Source: Pseudomonadota bacterium (GTDB taxonomy: Bacteria > Desulfobacterota > Desulfovibrionia > Desulfovibrionales > Desulfovibrionaceae). Taken from it: a DNA stretch of 14,956 bases. The notes beneath the pieces were generated by a model. It did no database searches. It was not told where the DNA came from and saw only the letters and a list, made by a program, of their open reading frames with translations. The translations under genes and the position numbers were made by a program. Below are positions 1 through 7,044 of the stretch, one piece after another (the stretch's first letter is position 1; each line of letters begins with the position of its first letter). The stretch covers positions 1 to 14,956 of the forward strand of contig JAEYOJ010000022.1 of the NCBI GenBank assembly GCA_023411815.1. Direction: 5' to 3'.

Positions 1-75
1 GGGAGCTTTTTCCTTGTCTAGCCGGATTCGCGCGGTTTGCGGGCACGCGCGCCGCGTTTCCTCTCGGGAGTGGGA

Positions 76-1311
76 ATGGATTTCTACGATCTGTTTTTCT
101 TCCTGTCCATGGGCGGCGGGCTGCTCATGGCCTTTGCCTTGGGCGCCAACGACGTGGCCAACTCCATGGCCTCGGCCGTGGGCGCCAGGGCCATCACCGT
201 GCGGCAGGCCGTGCTCATCGCGGCCCTGCTCAATTTCATCGGCGCGGTCTTCCTCGGCTCGCAGGTCACGGCCACCATCAGCAAGGGCATCATCGACGCG
301 TCCGCCATCTCCGACCCGCGCGTGCTGACGCTGGGCATGTTCTCCTCCCTGCTGGCGGCCGGAGTCTGGGTGCTCGTGGCCACGCTCACCGCCCTGCCCG
401 TGTCCTCCACGCACTCCATCGTGGGGGCCATCCTGGGCTTCGGCTTCCTGGCCGGAGGGCCGGGAGTGGTGAACTGGCTCAAGATGGGCGGCATCGTCAT
501 GTCCTGGATCATCTCGCCCTTCTTCGCCGCCGCGATCGGCTTCCTCATCTTCTCGCATATCCGCAAGACCATCTTCGTCAGCCACGACTTCATCCGCCAG
601 GCCAAGAAATGGGGCGCCATCTGGATGGCCCTTACCTGCGGGCTCATCCTGGTGTCCTTTTTCTATAAGACGCCTTTCGGAGAACGGCTGGACCTGAGTC
701 CCTTCGCCATCGCGGCCACATGTCTGTCCGGCATGGCCCTGGCCTGGTTCGTCAGCCGGCGGGGCCTGGAGAAACTCGTGCCCGACCCGGGAACGGGCGC
801 AGAGGGCGTGGAGCAGGTTTTCCGCAAGATGCAGGTATTCACCTCGTGCTACGTGGCCCTGTCACAGGGCGCCAACGACGTGGCCAACGCCATCGGCCCC
901 GTGGCCGCGGTGTACGTGCTGGCCAAGACAGGCATGCTGGTGGCCAAGGCCGAGGTGCCGCTCTTCATGCTCGTGATCGGCGGCCTGGGCATCGCCCTGG
1001 GCATCGCCCTGCTGGGGCATAAGGTCATGGCCACGGTGGGCGAGAAGATCACCACCCTGACCAACACCCGCGGCTTCGCCGTGGACATCGGCGCGGCGAC
1101 CACGGTGCTCGTGGCCTCCAACCTGGGCCTGCCCGTGTCCACCACCCACGCGGCCGTGGGCGCGGTCACGGGCGTCGGCCTGGCCCGAGGCTTCAAGGCC
1201 GTGGACTTCGGCGTGCTGATCCGCATCGTAATTTACTGGGTATTGACCGTGCCGGCCGCCGCCTTCACCAGCATGGTCATTTACCGCATCCTTGAATGGA
1301 TCGTAAGCTAG
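76..1311 (+). CDS. pit: PiT-family inorganic phosphate permease
   Basis: This is a polytopic inner-membrane transporter that imports inorganic phosphate by cation symport (PiT family). The 411-residue product has the family's duplicated architecture. The first repeat carries GANDVANS at residues 23-30 and SSTHS at 110-114. The second carries GANDVANA at 265-272 and STTHA at 355-359. Hydrophobic segments fill most of the rest, with a hydrophilic loop near 240-255. The ATG at 76 is preferred over an in-frame ATG at 37 because GGGAG lies 5 bases upstream and the upstream extension is arginine-rich and unlike PiT N-termini. The next gene downstream is a DUF47 protein, the usual PiT partner, and the two probably form one transcript. 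Family assignment is firm; the coupling ion cannot be read from the sequence. Confidence 0.95.
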   Translation: MDFYDLFFFLSMGGGLLMAFALGANDVANSMASAVGARAITVRQAVLIAALLNFIGAVFLGSQVTATISKGIIDASAISDPRVLTLGMFSSLLAAGVWVLVATLTALPVSSTHSIVGAILGFGFLAGGPGVVNWLKMGGIVMSWIISPFFAAAIGFLIFSHIRKTIFVSHDFIRQAKKWGAIWMALTCGLILVSFFYKTPFGERLDLSPFAIAATCLSGMALAWFVSRRGLEKLVPDPGTGAEGVEQVFRKMQVFTSCYVALSQGANDVANAIGPVAAVYVLAKTGMLVAKAEVPLFMLVIGGLGIALGIALLGHKVMATVGEKITTLTNTRGFAVDIGAATTVLVASNLGLPVSTTHAAVGAVTGVGLARGFKAVDFGVLIRIVIYWVLTVPAAAFTSMVIYRILEWIVS

Positions 1312-1325
1312 GAAGTATCATAGTC

Positions 1326-1351
1326 TAGGCGGACGGCTATTTCGCCGCCTA
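1326..1351 (+). repeat. Hairpin just before the DUF47 gene
   Basis: Seven-base arms TAGGCGG (1326-1332) and CCGCCTA (1345-1351) flank a 12-base loop, ending 3 bases before the GGAGG ribosome-binding site of the DUF47 gene. It could tune translation or processing between the two cistrons, but it may be incidental. Confidence 0.3.
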
Positions 1352-1364
1352 CCCGGAGGTTCTC

Positions 1365-2042
1365 ATGCGTTTCCTGCGCCTGCCTATGTTCGGGCTGCTG
1401 ACCCCGACATCGCCCCTGGACGGGCTCATCGACCACTACCAGAAGATCCACTCCTGCGTGGATTTCATTCACGAATCCCTGGAGTGCTATCTTTCGGGCG
1501 GAACATGCCGCGAGTTCCAGGAACTCGTGGAGCAGGTGGACCGTCTGGAGGGCGAGGCCGACAAGATCAAGCGCTCCATACGCAACAAAATGCCGCGCCG
1601 GCTGTTCATGCCCGTGGACAAGACCTTGTTCCTCAACTACACGCGCGCCCAGGACAACATCCTGGATGCGGCCCAGGAGGGGCTGTCCTGGCTGTCCATG
1701 CGCGTGGTGGAGGTTCCCGCCGACACGCAGAAGGGCATGGTCCTGTTCCTGGACGACGTCATGTCCAGCGTGACCCTGCTGGGTCCGGCCCTGAAGTCCA
1801 CCATCCAGCTGATCTACGCCGAGGAGTTGGACCGCCAGGCGGTAAAGGACAAGCTGCGCGCCGTGCGCCGCCAGCGCGACAAGGTCTTCAAGGCCAAGGG
1901 CCCGCTCATCGCGGCCATCTACAACCAGGACCGGGATTTCAAGGACATCTACCAGCTCATCCATTTCGTCCAGCAGATGGACGCCATGAGCGACAACGCG
2001 GGCAACTGCGCCGAGATCCTGCGCTCGATGATCGCCAGATAG
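1365..2042 (+). CDS. DUF47/PhoU-like phosphate transport accessory protein
   Basis: This is a cytoplasmic all-helical protein of the DUF47 (PhoU-like, TIGR00153) family, which is commonly encoded next to PiT permeases and thought to regulate them. The 225-residue product matches the usual length. Its acidic helix EGEADKIKRSIR (about residues 62-73) and RAQDNILDAAQEG (about 92-104) correspond to the E/D-rich metal-binding helices of PhoU-type folds. The start is well set: GGAGG at 1355-1359 lies 5 bases before the ATG. It begins 53 bases after the permease stop on the same strand, which supports a two-gene phosphate operon. Its exact biochemical role is inferred from family context and not directly visible. 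Confidence 0.9.
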   Translation: MRFLRLPMFGLLTPTSPLDGLIDHYQKIHSCVDFIHESLECYLSGGTCREFQELVEQVDRLEGEADKIKRSIRNKMPRRLFMPVDKTLFLNYTRAQDNILDAAQEGLSWLSMRVVEVPADTQKGMVLFLDDVMSSVTLLGPALKSTIQLIYAEELDRQAVKDKLRAVRRQRDKVFKAKGPLIAAIYNQDRDFKDIYQLIHFVQQMDAMSDNAGNCAEILRSMIAR

Positions 2043-2126
2043 GCGCAAGCGCGCGTCCCGCGCGAGCCGATTTCACCTGGCCCGCCCGCCGGCGGAGGCG
2101 GGTTACAAGAGAGGCGATCGCTGTGG

Positions 2127-2170
2127 CGGCCGGAAGCACCTATCCCAGATAGGCGGCTCCCGGCCGTTTT
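2127..2170 (+). terminator. Probable intrinsic terminator after the PiT/DUF47 operon
   Basis: Outer arms CGGCCGG (2127-2133) and CCGGCCG (2160-2166) enclose an inner hairpin CCTAT/ATAGG (2139-2143 and 2149-2153) and are followed at once by TTTT. It lies about 85 bases past the DUF47 stop. A smaller GC hairpin at 2081-2102 (CCCGCC/GGCGGG) precedes it. Confidence 0.6.
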
Positions 2171-2217
2171 GCGTTTGTCGCCCCGAGGTCGGTCCGGCAC
2201 TAAGTCGGGAGTTGGGC

Positions 2218-2253
2218 GAAAAAAGAGGGCGGCCCAAGTGGTAAGCCGCCCTC
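2218..2253 (-). terminator. Intrinsic terminator for the minus-strand lipoprotein gene
   Basis: Perfect 9-base arms GAGGGCGGC (2225-2233) and GCCGCCCTC (2245-2253) enclose an 11-base loop. Read on the minus strand the hairpin is followed by six T residues (2224-2219), the textbook form. No T tract exists in the plus direction, so it serves the minus-strand gene ending at 2416. Confidence 0.8.
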
Positions 2254-2415
2254 ATGCTTGGTTTCATCCAAGCGCAATGCTTATAAAGGCCTGCATGCGC
2301 GTCAGACTTGGCAGGCGAGGACTCCGCAGGAGACCCGCGGGGTCATGCCGCCCGCCGTGAAGCGCGCCCGGACAAGCGTGCCTCAAGGCCTGACGGACAG
2401 GGGCATGCGGATGGA

Positions 2416-2727
2416 CTACTCGCCGTACACCGTGGTGGTGTAGTTGCCGATGATGCCCAGGATGTTGTTGGCCTTCCAGTCAACATGGCTGACCTTCTTG
2501 ATGCCGCCATTGGCAGCAGCGGCCTGGATGCTGCAATCGCCGGTGGCGACCAGGGCGAGGAAGGACTTGCACTCGGCCTTGCCGACCTTGGCGGACTTGA
2601 AGTCGTCATTGGCGGTGTGGGGCAGGGTCACGTCGGTGAACAGGCCGCCGACGGGAGCAGTGCTGGCGCAACCGGAGAGCAGGGCCATCAGGGCAACGGT
2701 GGAAAGCAGAGCGGTGAGTTTCTTCAT
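2416..2727 (-). CDS. TRL-family small lipoprotein
   Basis: The 103-residue product begins with a lysine-rich start, a hydrophobic stretch and the lipobox LLSGC, so it should be lipidated on Cys20 and anchored in the cell envelope. The mature part, with PVGGLFTDVTLP near the N-terminus, the middle block ECKSFLALVATGDCSIQAAA and the C-terminal ILGIIGNYTTTVYGE, matches the pattern I associate with the TRL (tRNA-associated locus) family, whose function is unknown. The start is set by GAGGAG at 2735-2740, 7 bases upstream; a longer reading to 2787 has no such site and would bury the signal peptide. The gene stands alone on the minus strand, with its own terminator 160 bases downstream. A stress or envelope role would be a guess. 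Confidence 0.85.
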   Translation of the reverse strand: MKKLTALLSTVALMALLSGCASTAPVGGLFTDVTLPHTANDDFKSAKVGKAECKSFLALVATGDCSIQAAAANGGIKKVSHVDWKANNILGIIGNYTTTVYGE

Positions 2728-3136
2728 TTTCGTACTCCTCGACGTAGAAGTGTGTTGAATGTTGGCCGCATACGCGGCAATGGCCATGAGGCAAAGGCCG
2801 TATACTCAGAACGCCGGACTGGAACGGCATGTACGCATGCTGGATGCGGACTCCGTATAAATCCATCTCGGCGGTGCCTCCAAAAAGCACGACGAAGTAA
2901 AGAAACGCCTCCCTGTGTTCGCCAGGGGTGGATGTACTTCAGCTCTTGCTCAATTCGCTTGAATTGTGGGCTGCACGAAAATCCCGGCTCGCCTTGCGAA
3001 AGCATCCGGCTGCCCGGTCGGGGCAAAGCGGATTACGCGGCGGAAGATGTTCGATGGCCCAAAGTGTGAGAATATTGAAGCAATTGCTATGCCAGCATTA
3101 TTGGCTGCGGCGCGGGATGGATGGGCTTTCGGGCGT
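2728..3136. other. Intergenic stretch without a supportable gene
   Basis: I see no reading frame here with both a ribosome-binding site and plausible protein character. It must contain the promoter of the TRL lipoprotein gene, but no convincing -35/-10 pair could be fixed. A short perfect inverted repeat CAATTC-GCTT-GAATTG lies at 2951-2966. Confidence 0.5.
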
Positions 3137-3331
3137 TCACTGGTTGCTGTCCAGCGTTTCACGCACGATCTGCACGCTTTCGGGGGCTTCGATCCAGACC
3201 TTCTTTTCGTTGAACGAAAGCTCGATCTGCCCGTCCACGACAATGGTTTTCCGGTTTCCCTTGTAGAGGACCTGGACTCTGTTTCCGACCTGAATGACGG
3301 TATCCTTGCTCAGCTTGAGGACCAATCCCAT
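3137..3331 (-). CDS. Divergent CsrA/RsmA-like RNA-binding regulator
   Basis: This encodes a 64-residue basic protein that resembles CsrA, the dimeric post-transcriptional regulator that binds GGA motifs in mRNA leaders. The N-terminus GLVLKLSKDTVIQVGNRVQV lines up with the first two CsrA strands, and VWIEAPESVQIVRETL (residues 45-60) lines up with the CsrA core V-x-I-x-APx-V-x-V-x-RE, placing Arg57 at the RNA-contacting Arg44. Two differences stand out: the N-terminal Thr5-Arg6-Arg7 of CsrA is replaced, and roughly a dozen extra residues (about 22-40) sit between the strands. The ATG at 3331 is chosen because GGGGGGAAA ends 4 bases before it; an ATG at 3349 has no site. The protein was recognised by eye, so the family call is tentative. 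Confidence 0.6.
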   Translation of the reverse strand: MGLVLKLSKDTVIQVGNRVQVLYKGNRKTIVVDGQIELSFNEKKVWIEAPESVQIVRETLDSNQ

Positions 3332-3890
3332 ACGTTTCCCCCAGATCATGAAAATCGGCTAGCCAGCATCCTTATTCCCCAAAGAATGGATAACCAATCT
3401 CATAATATTGGATTTGATCATGCCTGCAGTGGATTGTCGGTTCCATGAATGACAGGCACATTAAACCCAAAAGACATTTAACCACAAGTTTCAAATAGGT
3501 AAAAGTCCAGCTTGAAGACTCTCATGCGGCTTTCATGCCGTTGCGGGATAAATCCATTGTAAGAGGCCGTCACTTTTATGACGTGAGCGAAGCGCGATAT
3601 CCATGCTGTTTCGCAATGGTACCCTGCGATTCTGCAATCGCTCGGCATGGCGATGCACGCGACGGCAGGCCGGTGGCATGATGAGATCACTTCCGGCGGG
3701 CATGTCACGGAATCAGGATGGTGCCCTCGTTGGGAAGTGAGGCGAAACGCCTGTCGCCGGCTGTCTCCGGGACGGCATGGCGGGATTGTCCTGAGATACG
3801 GGATTCCTGCCTTGCCGACAGTTCCACTACTTCAACATTCCCGTCAGCTTCCGTGGATCGGCCGGTCCGGATGGAAATATCTTGCCTCGA
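3332..3890. other. Long intergenic region, AT-richer than its surroundings
   Basis: About 560 bases have no gene I can support; open frames here lack ribosome-binding sites and recognisable protein features. The segment near 3360-3560 is noticeably richer in A and T than the rest of the window, consistent with promoter DNA for the divergent CsrA-like and ferredoxin genes or with an old insertion. An inverted repeat CGTCA-N6-TGACG lies at 3568-3583 and AGGCG-AAA-CGCCT occurs near 3740-3752. Confidence 0.5.
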
Positions 3891-3891
3891 C

Positions 3892-3932
3892 GTGACGTGC
3901 GTCACTTCACGCGCGCCTATGAAGTGTTAAAT
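3892..3932 (+). promoter_or_regulatory. CRP/FNR-family operator with class II promoter geometry
   Basis: GTGACG-TG-CGTCAC (3892-3905) contains GTGA-N6-TCAC, the core recognised by CRP/FNR regulators. A -10-like TTAAAT lies at 3927-3932, which places the start of transcription near 3939-3940 and the operator centre at about -41, the class II activator position. No good -35 hexamer is present, as expected for an activated promoter. In Desulfovibrio, HcpR is the CRP/FNR member reported to use a CRP-like site at nitrosative-stress genes. Which regulator binds here is inference. Confidence 0.55.
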
Positions 3933-3998
3933 GGGAATCACGAAAGGGAGCGGAACAGAGGTTCCGACCAAATATTTCAAAGCCCGAAGGAGAACGAC

Positions 3999-4934
3999 AT
4001 GAGCAAGGTGCTGCGCAAGATCATCGAGATCGACGAGAGCAAGTGCGACGGCTGCGGCAACTGCATCCCGTCCTGCGCCGAGGGCGCGCTGGCTATCGTG
4101 GACGGCAAGGCCCGCGTCGTGAAGGACATGTATTGCGACGGGCTGGGAGCCTGCCTGGGCCACTGCCCGCAGGACGCGCTCAAGATCATCGAGCGCGAGG
4201 CCGAGGAGTTCGACGAGGAGGCCGCCATGGATCACGTGCGCCGCACGGCCGAGGCCGAGAAGGCCGGGGCCAGGACCGTTGCCAAGGGCTGCCCGGGCGG
4301 CAAGGTCGAGGTGTTCGAGAAGCCCGCGGCCAAGCCCGAACTGCAGGCCATGCCCAAGGCTATGCCCCAATCCATGCCAAAGACCATGGGCTGCGGCTGC
4401 CCCGGCAGCATGATCCAGGATTTCAGCCGCGAGAAGCCGGCTCCGGTCGAAGGTGCCGAGCAGGCCGGCGGCTGCCCGTGCAGCGGCGGCAAGTTCGCGC
4501 GCAAGCCGGCTCCCAAGGCCGAGCCGCGCCAGGAGCCGGCCGAGTCCGAGCTGACCCACTGGCCCGTGCAGTTGCGGCTCGTCCCGCCGCACGCCCCGTT
4601 CCTCAAGGGCGCGGACCTGCTCCTGGCCGCCGACTGCGTGCCCGCCGCCTACCCGCGCTTCCACGAGGAGTTGCTCAAGGGCCGCAAGGTGCTCATCGGC
4701 TGCCCGAAATTCGACGACGCCCAGGACTACGTGCAGCGCCTGGCCGCCATCTTCCGCGAGGCTCGGCCCCGCAGCCTGACCATCGCGCGCATGGAGGTGC
4801 CCTGCTGCGGCACGCTGACCCAGATCGTCGATGCCGCCTTGCGTGTATCGGGTGTTGACGTGCCGGTGAAAGAAATGGTTATTACGAGGCAAGGTAGGGC
4901 CGTGGAGCAGGACAGGCTCGCGGCGCAGTTCTAA
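3999..4934 (+). CDS. Dicluster ferredoxin-like iron-sulfur protein
   Basis: This is a cytoplasmic iron-sulfur protein, 311 residues. The N-terminus is a ferredoxin domain: C16-x2-C19-x2-C22-x3-C26 forms a standard motif, and the second motif runs C46-x5-C52-x3-C56-P with Leu49 where a cysteine would normally stand. A linker rich in alanine, proline and methionine follows, with extra cysteine motifs GCGCPG (near 131-136) and GGCPCSGG (near 158-165). The C-terminal domain (about residues 190-290) has WPVQLRLVPPHAPF, ADCVPAAY, LIGCPKFDD and MEVPCCG, a family I associate with anaerobes and often with hcp or CRP-type regulators. The start is set by AAGGAG at 3987-3992. A CRP/FNR-type site lies upstream and a ferredoxin gene 71 bases downstream, so an electron-transfer role in nitrogen-oxide stress is plausible but not proven. 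Confidence 0.85.
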   Translation: MSKVLRKIIEIDESKCDGCGNCIPSCAEGALAIVDGKARVVKDMYCDGLGACLGHCPQDALKIIEREAEEFDEEAAMDHVRRTAEAEKAGARTVAKGCPGGKVEVFEKPAAKPELQAMPKAMPQSMPKTMGCGCPGSMIQDFSREKPAPVEGAEQAGGCPCSGGKFARKPAPKAEPRQEPAESELTHWPVQLRLVPPHAPFLKGADLLLAADCVPAAYPRFHEELLKGRKVLIGCPKFDDAQDYVQRLAAIFREARPRSLTIARMEVPCCGTLTQIVDAALRVSGVDVPVKEMVITRQGRAVEQDRLAAQF

Positions 4935-5005
4935 TAAACAGGGCGCATACGAGGCGCAGTTCCGAAATCGTCGCCGGCCGGGCGTCCGAGGCCAAGGAGG
5001 CATCA

Positions 5006-5203
5006 ATGGCTCGCAAGTTCTATGTGGACCAGGACGAATGCATTGCCTGCGAATCCTGTGTGGAGATCGCACCGGGTGCCTTTGCCATGGATCCGGAAAT
5101 CGAAAAGGCCTACGTCAAGGACGTCGAGGGCGCCAGCAAGGAAGAAGTCGAGGAGTCCATGGATACCTGCCCCGTGCAGTGCATCCACTGGGAAGACGAG
5201 TAG
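5006..5203 (+). CDS. Ferredoxin I-type [4Fe-4S] ferredoxin
   Basis: This is a 65-residue acidic soluble electron carrier for low-potential electrons in the cytoplasm. C12-x2-C15-x2-C18 and C55-P provide the four ligands of one [4Fe-4S] cluster, and Cys59 is a spare cysteine. The region that would hold a second cluster has no cysteines. From memory the sequence is nearly identical to Desulfovibrio africanus ferredoxin I, with about two changes (Lys45, Ser51). AAGGAGG at 4994-5000 lies 5 bases before the ATG. It follows the dicluster protein by 71 bases on the same strand and ends at a strong terminator, so the pair is probably co-transcribed. The likely partners in this lineage are pyruvate:ferredoxin oxidoreductase and similar enzymes. 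Confidence 0.95.
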   Translation: MARKFYVDQDECIACESCVEIAPGAFAMDPEIEKAYVKDVEGASKEEVEESMDTCPVQCIHWEDE

Positions 5204-5230
5204 GGGCTAAGTCCACGTGCATTGATTTAG

Positions 5231-5261
5231 ACGGGCCGGGGGAAACCTCGGCCCGTTTTTT
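5231..5261 (+). terminator. Strong intrinsic terminator after ferredoxin
   Basis: Eleven consecutive pairs (one G-T) join 5231-5241 with 5246-5256, closed by a GAAA tetraloop at 5242-5245, and T residues run 5256-5261. It starts 27 bases after the ferredoxin stop. Confidence 0.92.
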
Positions 5262-5443
5262 GCGCAAAGCCGGAGCAGGGCCAAGGTTTAGTGCGGAAGG
5301 AATCGATGAACGGCTGCGGAGCTTGCCGCGAGACCCGAACTTGCAGGCGAATCCCCACGCCGGGCTTTCCTCTCGCATGCGTTCCATGCTAGCGATTCAT
5401 TGTCCTGCCGGATGTTACAGCCATCAATCGGGGATCGGGAGAG

Positions 5444-6322
5444 ATGGAAGCGGTCCTGCACGCAAAAGCGCACGATGCGGAATGCGCTCCTCGGCGCATC
5501 ACGAGAGCATCAGCGAAATTCTTCCTACGCACCTTGCGCGGCGCCGACGGCGTGGCCTGCCCCCGCTGCGGCCGGCCCGGCGCCTACGCCCTGCGCGACG
5601 GCCGCTTCCGCTGCCGCGCCTGCCGCTACACCTTTAACGAGTTCGCCGGCGCTTGGCTGGACCGGGTCAAGCTGCCGCCCGAGTACTGGCTCGCGCTGCT
5701 GCGCCATTTCGCGGAGGGCCTGCCCGTGGAGGACATCGCCCAGCGCCTGGCCCTGAGCTACGCCACGGCATTCAAGGCCTGCCACACCGTGCGTCTGGCC
5801 ATCCTCGCCGCAAGCCCCGAAGAGGCGGCTCTGCTCCTGGACGACCAGGGCGAGGCTGTGTCCTTCTGTCCCAACGTGAGCAACGAGGACGTGCAGATGC
5901 ACTGCACGCAGTGCCGCTCGCCCGTGTTCCATGTCACGCGGGAGAGCGGCGAGGTTCGCGTGCGCCTGTTCGCCCCGGCCAAGGCCAGGGACGTCTTCGG
6001 CATGGACTTGCCCCTCAAGTGCTGGCGGACGTTGCTCTACACCGGGCCTTTCCAGGGGCATGAAGGCCTGGTCTTCTCCTGCTGCAAGCGCGCCAGGGGC
6101 GCGTTCGGTCACAGATTCGTGGACCACACCCTGCCCCTGGACCGGGCCGGAGGCTTCATGGATTTCGTCGAAGCGTGGATGACCCGCTACCACTGCCTCT
6201 CGCCCCAGACCTACTATCTCTACCTCAAGGAGATGGAGCTGCGCTGCAACATCGGGAATCATGGCCTGGTGTCCAGTCTGGCGCGTCTGCTCGTGACCCC
6301 GGTGTCAAATTGTAGAGACTGA
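5444..6322 (+). CDS. IS1595-like transposase-derived protein, catalytic core apparently lost
   Basis: The 292-residue product has the two ends of an IS1595-family transposase. A zinc ribbon (C39-x2-C42, C57-x2-C60) and a helix-turn-helix-like segment (about 80-115, PVEDIAQRLALSYATAFKAC) form the DNA-binding N-terminus. The C-terminus, YHCLSPQTYYLYLKEMELRCN (residues 249-269), matches the family's last block. Between them the expected D-E-T-x-x-G and glutamate/asparagine residues of the DDE/DDN nuclease are not recognisable: LLLDDQG (131-136) stands in for the first, GGFMDF for the last. A second CxxC (C154, C157) sits mid-protein. No terminal inverted repeats or target duplications are evident. 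GGGAG at 5437-5441 is only 2 bases from the ATG, so the start is moderate. It lies 213 bases before nrfH and could act as a DNA-binding regulator; that is inference. Confidence 0.7.
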   Translation: MEAVLHAKAHDAECAPRRITRASAKFFLRTLRGADGVACPRCGRPGAYALRDGRFRCRACRYTFNEFAGAWLDRVKLPPEYWLALLRHFAEGLPVEDIAQRLALSYATAFKACHTVRLAILAASPEEAALLLDDQGEAVSFCPNVSNEDVQMHCTQCRSPVFHVTRESGEVRVRLFAPAKARDVFGMDLPLKCWRTLLYTGPFQGHEGLVFSCCKRARGAFGHRFVDHTLPLDRAGGFMDFVEAWMTRYHCLSPQTYYLYLKEMELRCNIGNHGLVSSLARLLVTPVSNCRD

Positions 6323-6535
6323 AAAAAAGCTGCGTTTCCCCCCATCTTTGGTCTACATTCGTTCCAACGTGAGGAATCAGGGTGTCGCGTTAACAGGCAC
6401 GCCAAGACTATGGGAGGGCAGGGTGAGAGAAAAACCGTTTTCCTCTTCCGGCTCTGAGCGTCCGCCGGGGCGTGGAGGGCCGCAATCCGCTTCCGGGCCT
6501 GTCTCCATTGGCCTGAAGCGGAAAAGGGGGCTGCG

Positions 6536-7000
6536 ATGGCGCTGAGGAGATTTCTGAAACTGAAATATATGTTGATCGCGGGCGTCGTTCTGGTCGCCGT
6601 GAGTCTGTTCCTGGCCTTCGGGCCGCCGCAGCTCATGGCCCGGACCGAGAGTCCGGAGTTCTGTTCCTCCTGTCACGTCATGCAGTCGCAGTACAAGGCC
6701 TGGCAGCACCAGGGCGCCCATCGCCGGGAGCGCTGCGTGGACTGCCACCTGCCGCATGACAATCTGGCCACATATTACATCTGGAAGTCCATCGACGGCA
6801 TGAAGGACGTGGTGTTCTTCTATTCCGGCCGGGTTCCGGAGCGCATAGAGATATCCGAGCATGGCCAGGGCTTCGTGCAGAAAAACTGCATCCGCTGCCA
6901 TTCCGCGACCGTGGACAGGATGATGGACAAGGACCGCAACTGCTGGGATTGCCACCGTCAGCTGCAGCACCGGCTGACCGGCCCCAGGATGACACTGTGA
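6536..7000 (+). CDS. nrfH: NrfH, tetraheme quinol dehydrogenase subunit of nitrite reductase
   Basis: NrfH anchors the nitrite reductase complex to the cytoplasmic membrane, oxidises menaquinol and passes electrons to NrfA on the periplasmic side. The 154-residue product has one N-terminal transmembrane helix (about residues 11-29) and four CxxCH heme c sites: C43SSCH47, C67VDCH71, C118IRCH122 and C136WDCH140. The first is followed by Met49 in the CxxCHxM arrangement known from Desulfovibrio vulgaris NrfH, where that methionine is a heme 1 ligand. An Asp near 91 (GMKDVV) fits the residue that shields heme 1. AAGGGGG lies about 5 bases before the ATG. nrfA follows after 44 bases. The length is normal for the NapC/NirT-type NrfH subfamily. 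Confidence 0.96.
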   Translation: MALRRFLKLKYMLIAGVVLVAVSLFLAFGPPQLMARTESPEFCSSCHVMQSQYKAWQHQGAHRRERCVDCHLPHDNLATYYIWKSIDGMKDVVFFYSGRVPERIEISEHGQGFVQKNCIRCHSATVDRMMDKDRNCWDCHRQLQHRLTGPRMTL

Positions 7001-7044
7001 ACAGCCTCGCGAGAGGGAAGAGAGAATAGCCAGGGAGGAGCGTC

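Noticed and set aside
2966..3448. Plus-strand 160-codon open frame across the CsrA-like gene
   Set aside because: It is antisense to the CsrA-like gene, has no ribosome-binding site, and its composition is that of a shadow frame.
3478..3708. Minus-strand 76-codon open frame in the long intergenic region
   Set aside because: No ribosome-binding site, no recognisable motif and an irregular composition; treated as chance.
3705..3905. Minus-strand 66-codon open frame before the ferredoxin operon
   Set aside because: No ribosome-binding site and it overlaps the CRP/FNR-type operator; no protein features.
6390..6415. Sigma-54-like GGCACG sequence upstream of nrfH
   Set aside because: The GG is not followed by GC at the required 10-base spacing, so it does not form a -24/-12 promoter.
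5262..6535. Insertion sequence boundaries around the IS1595-like gene
   Set aside because: No matching terminal inverted repeats or target-site duplication could be found on either side.
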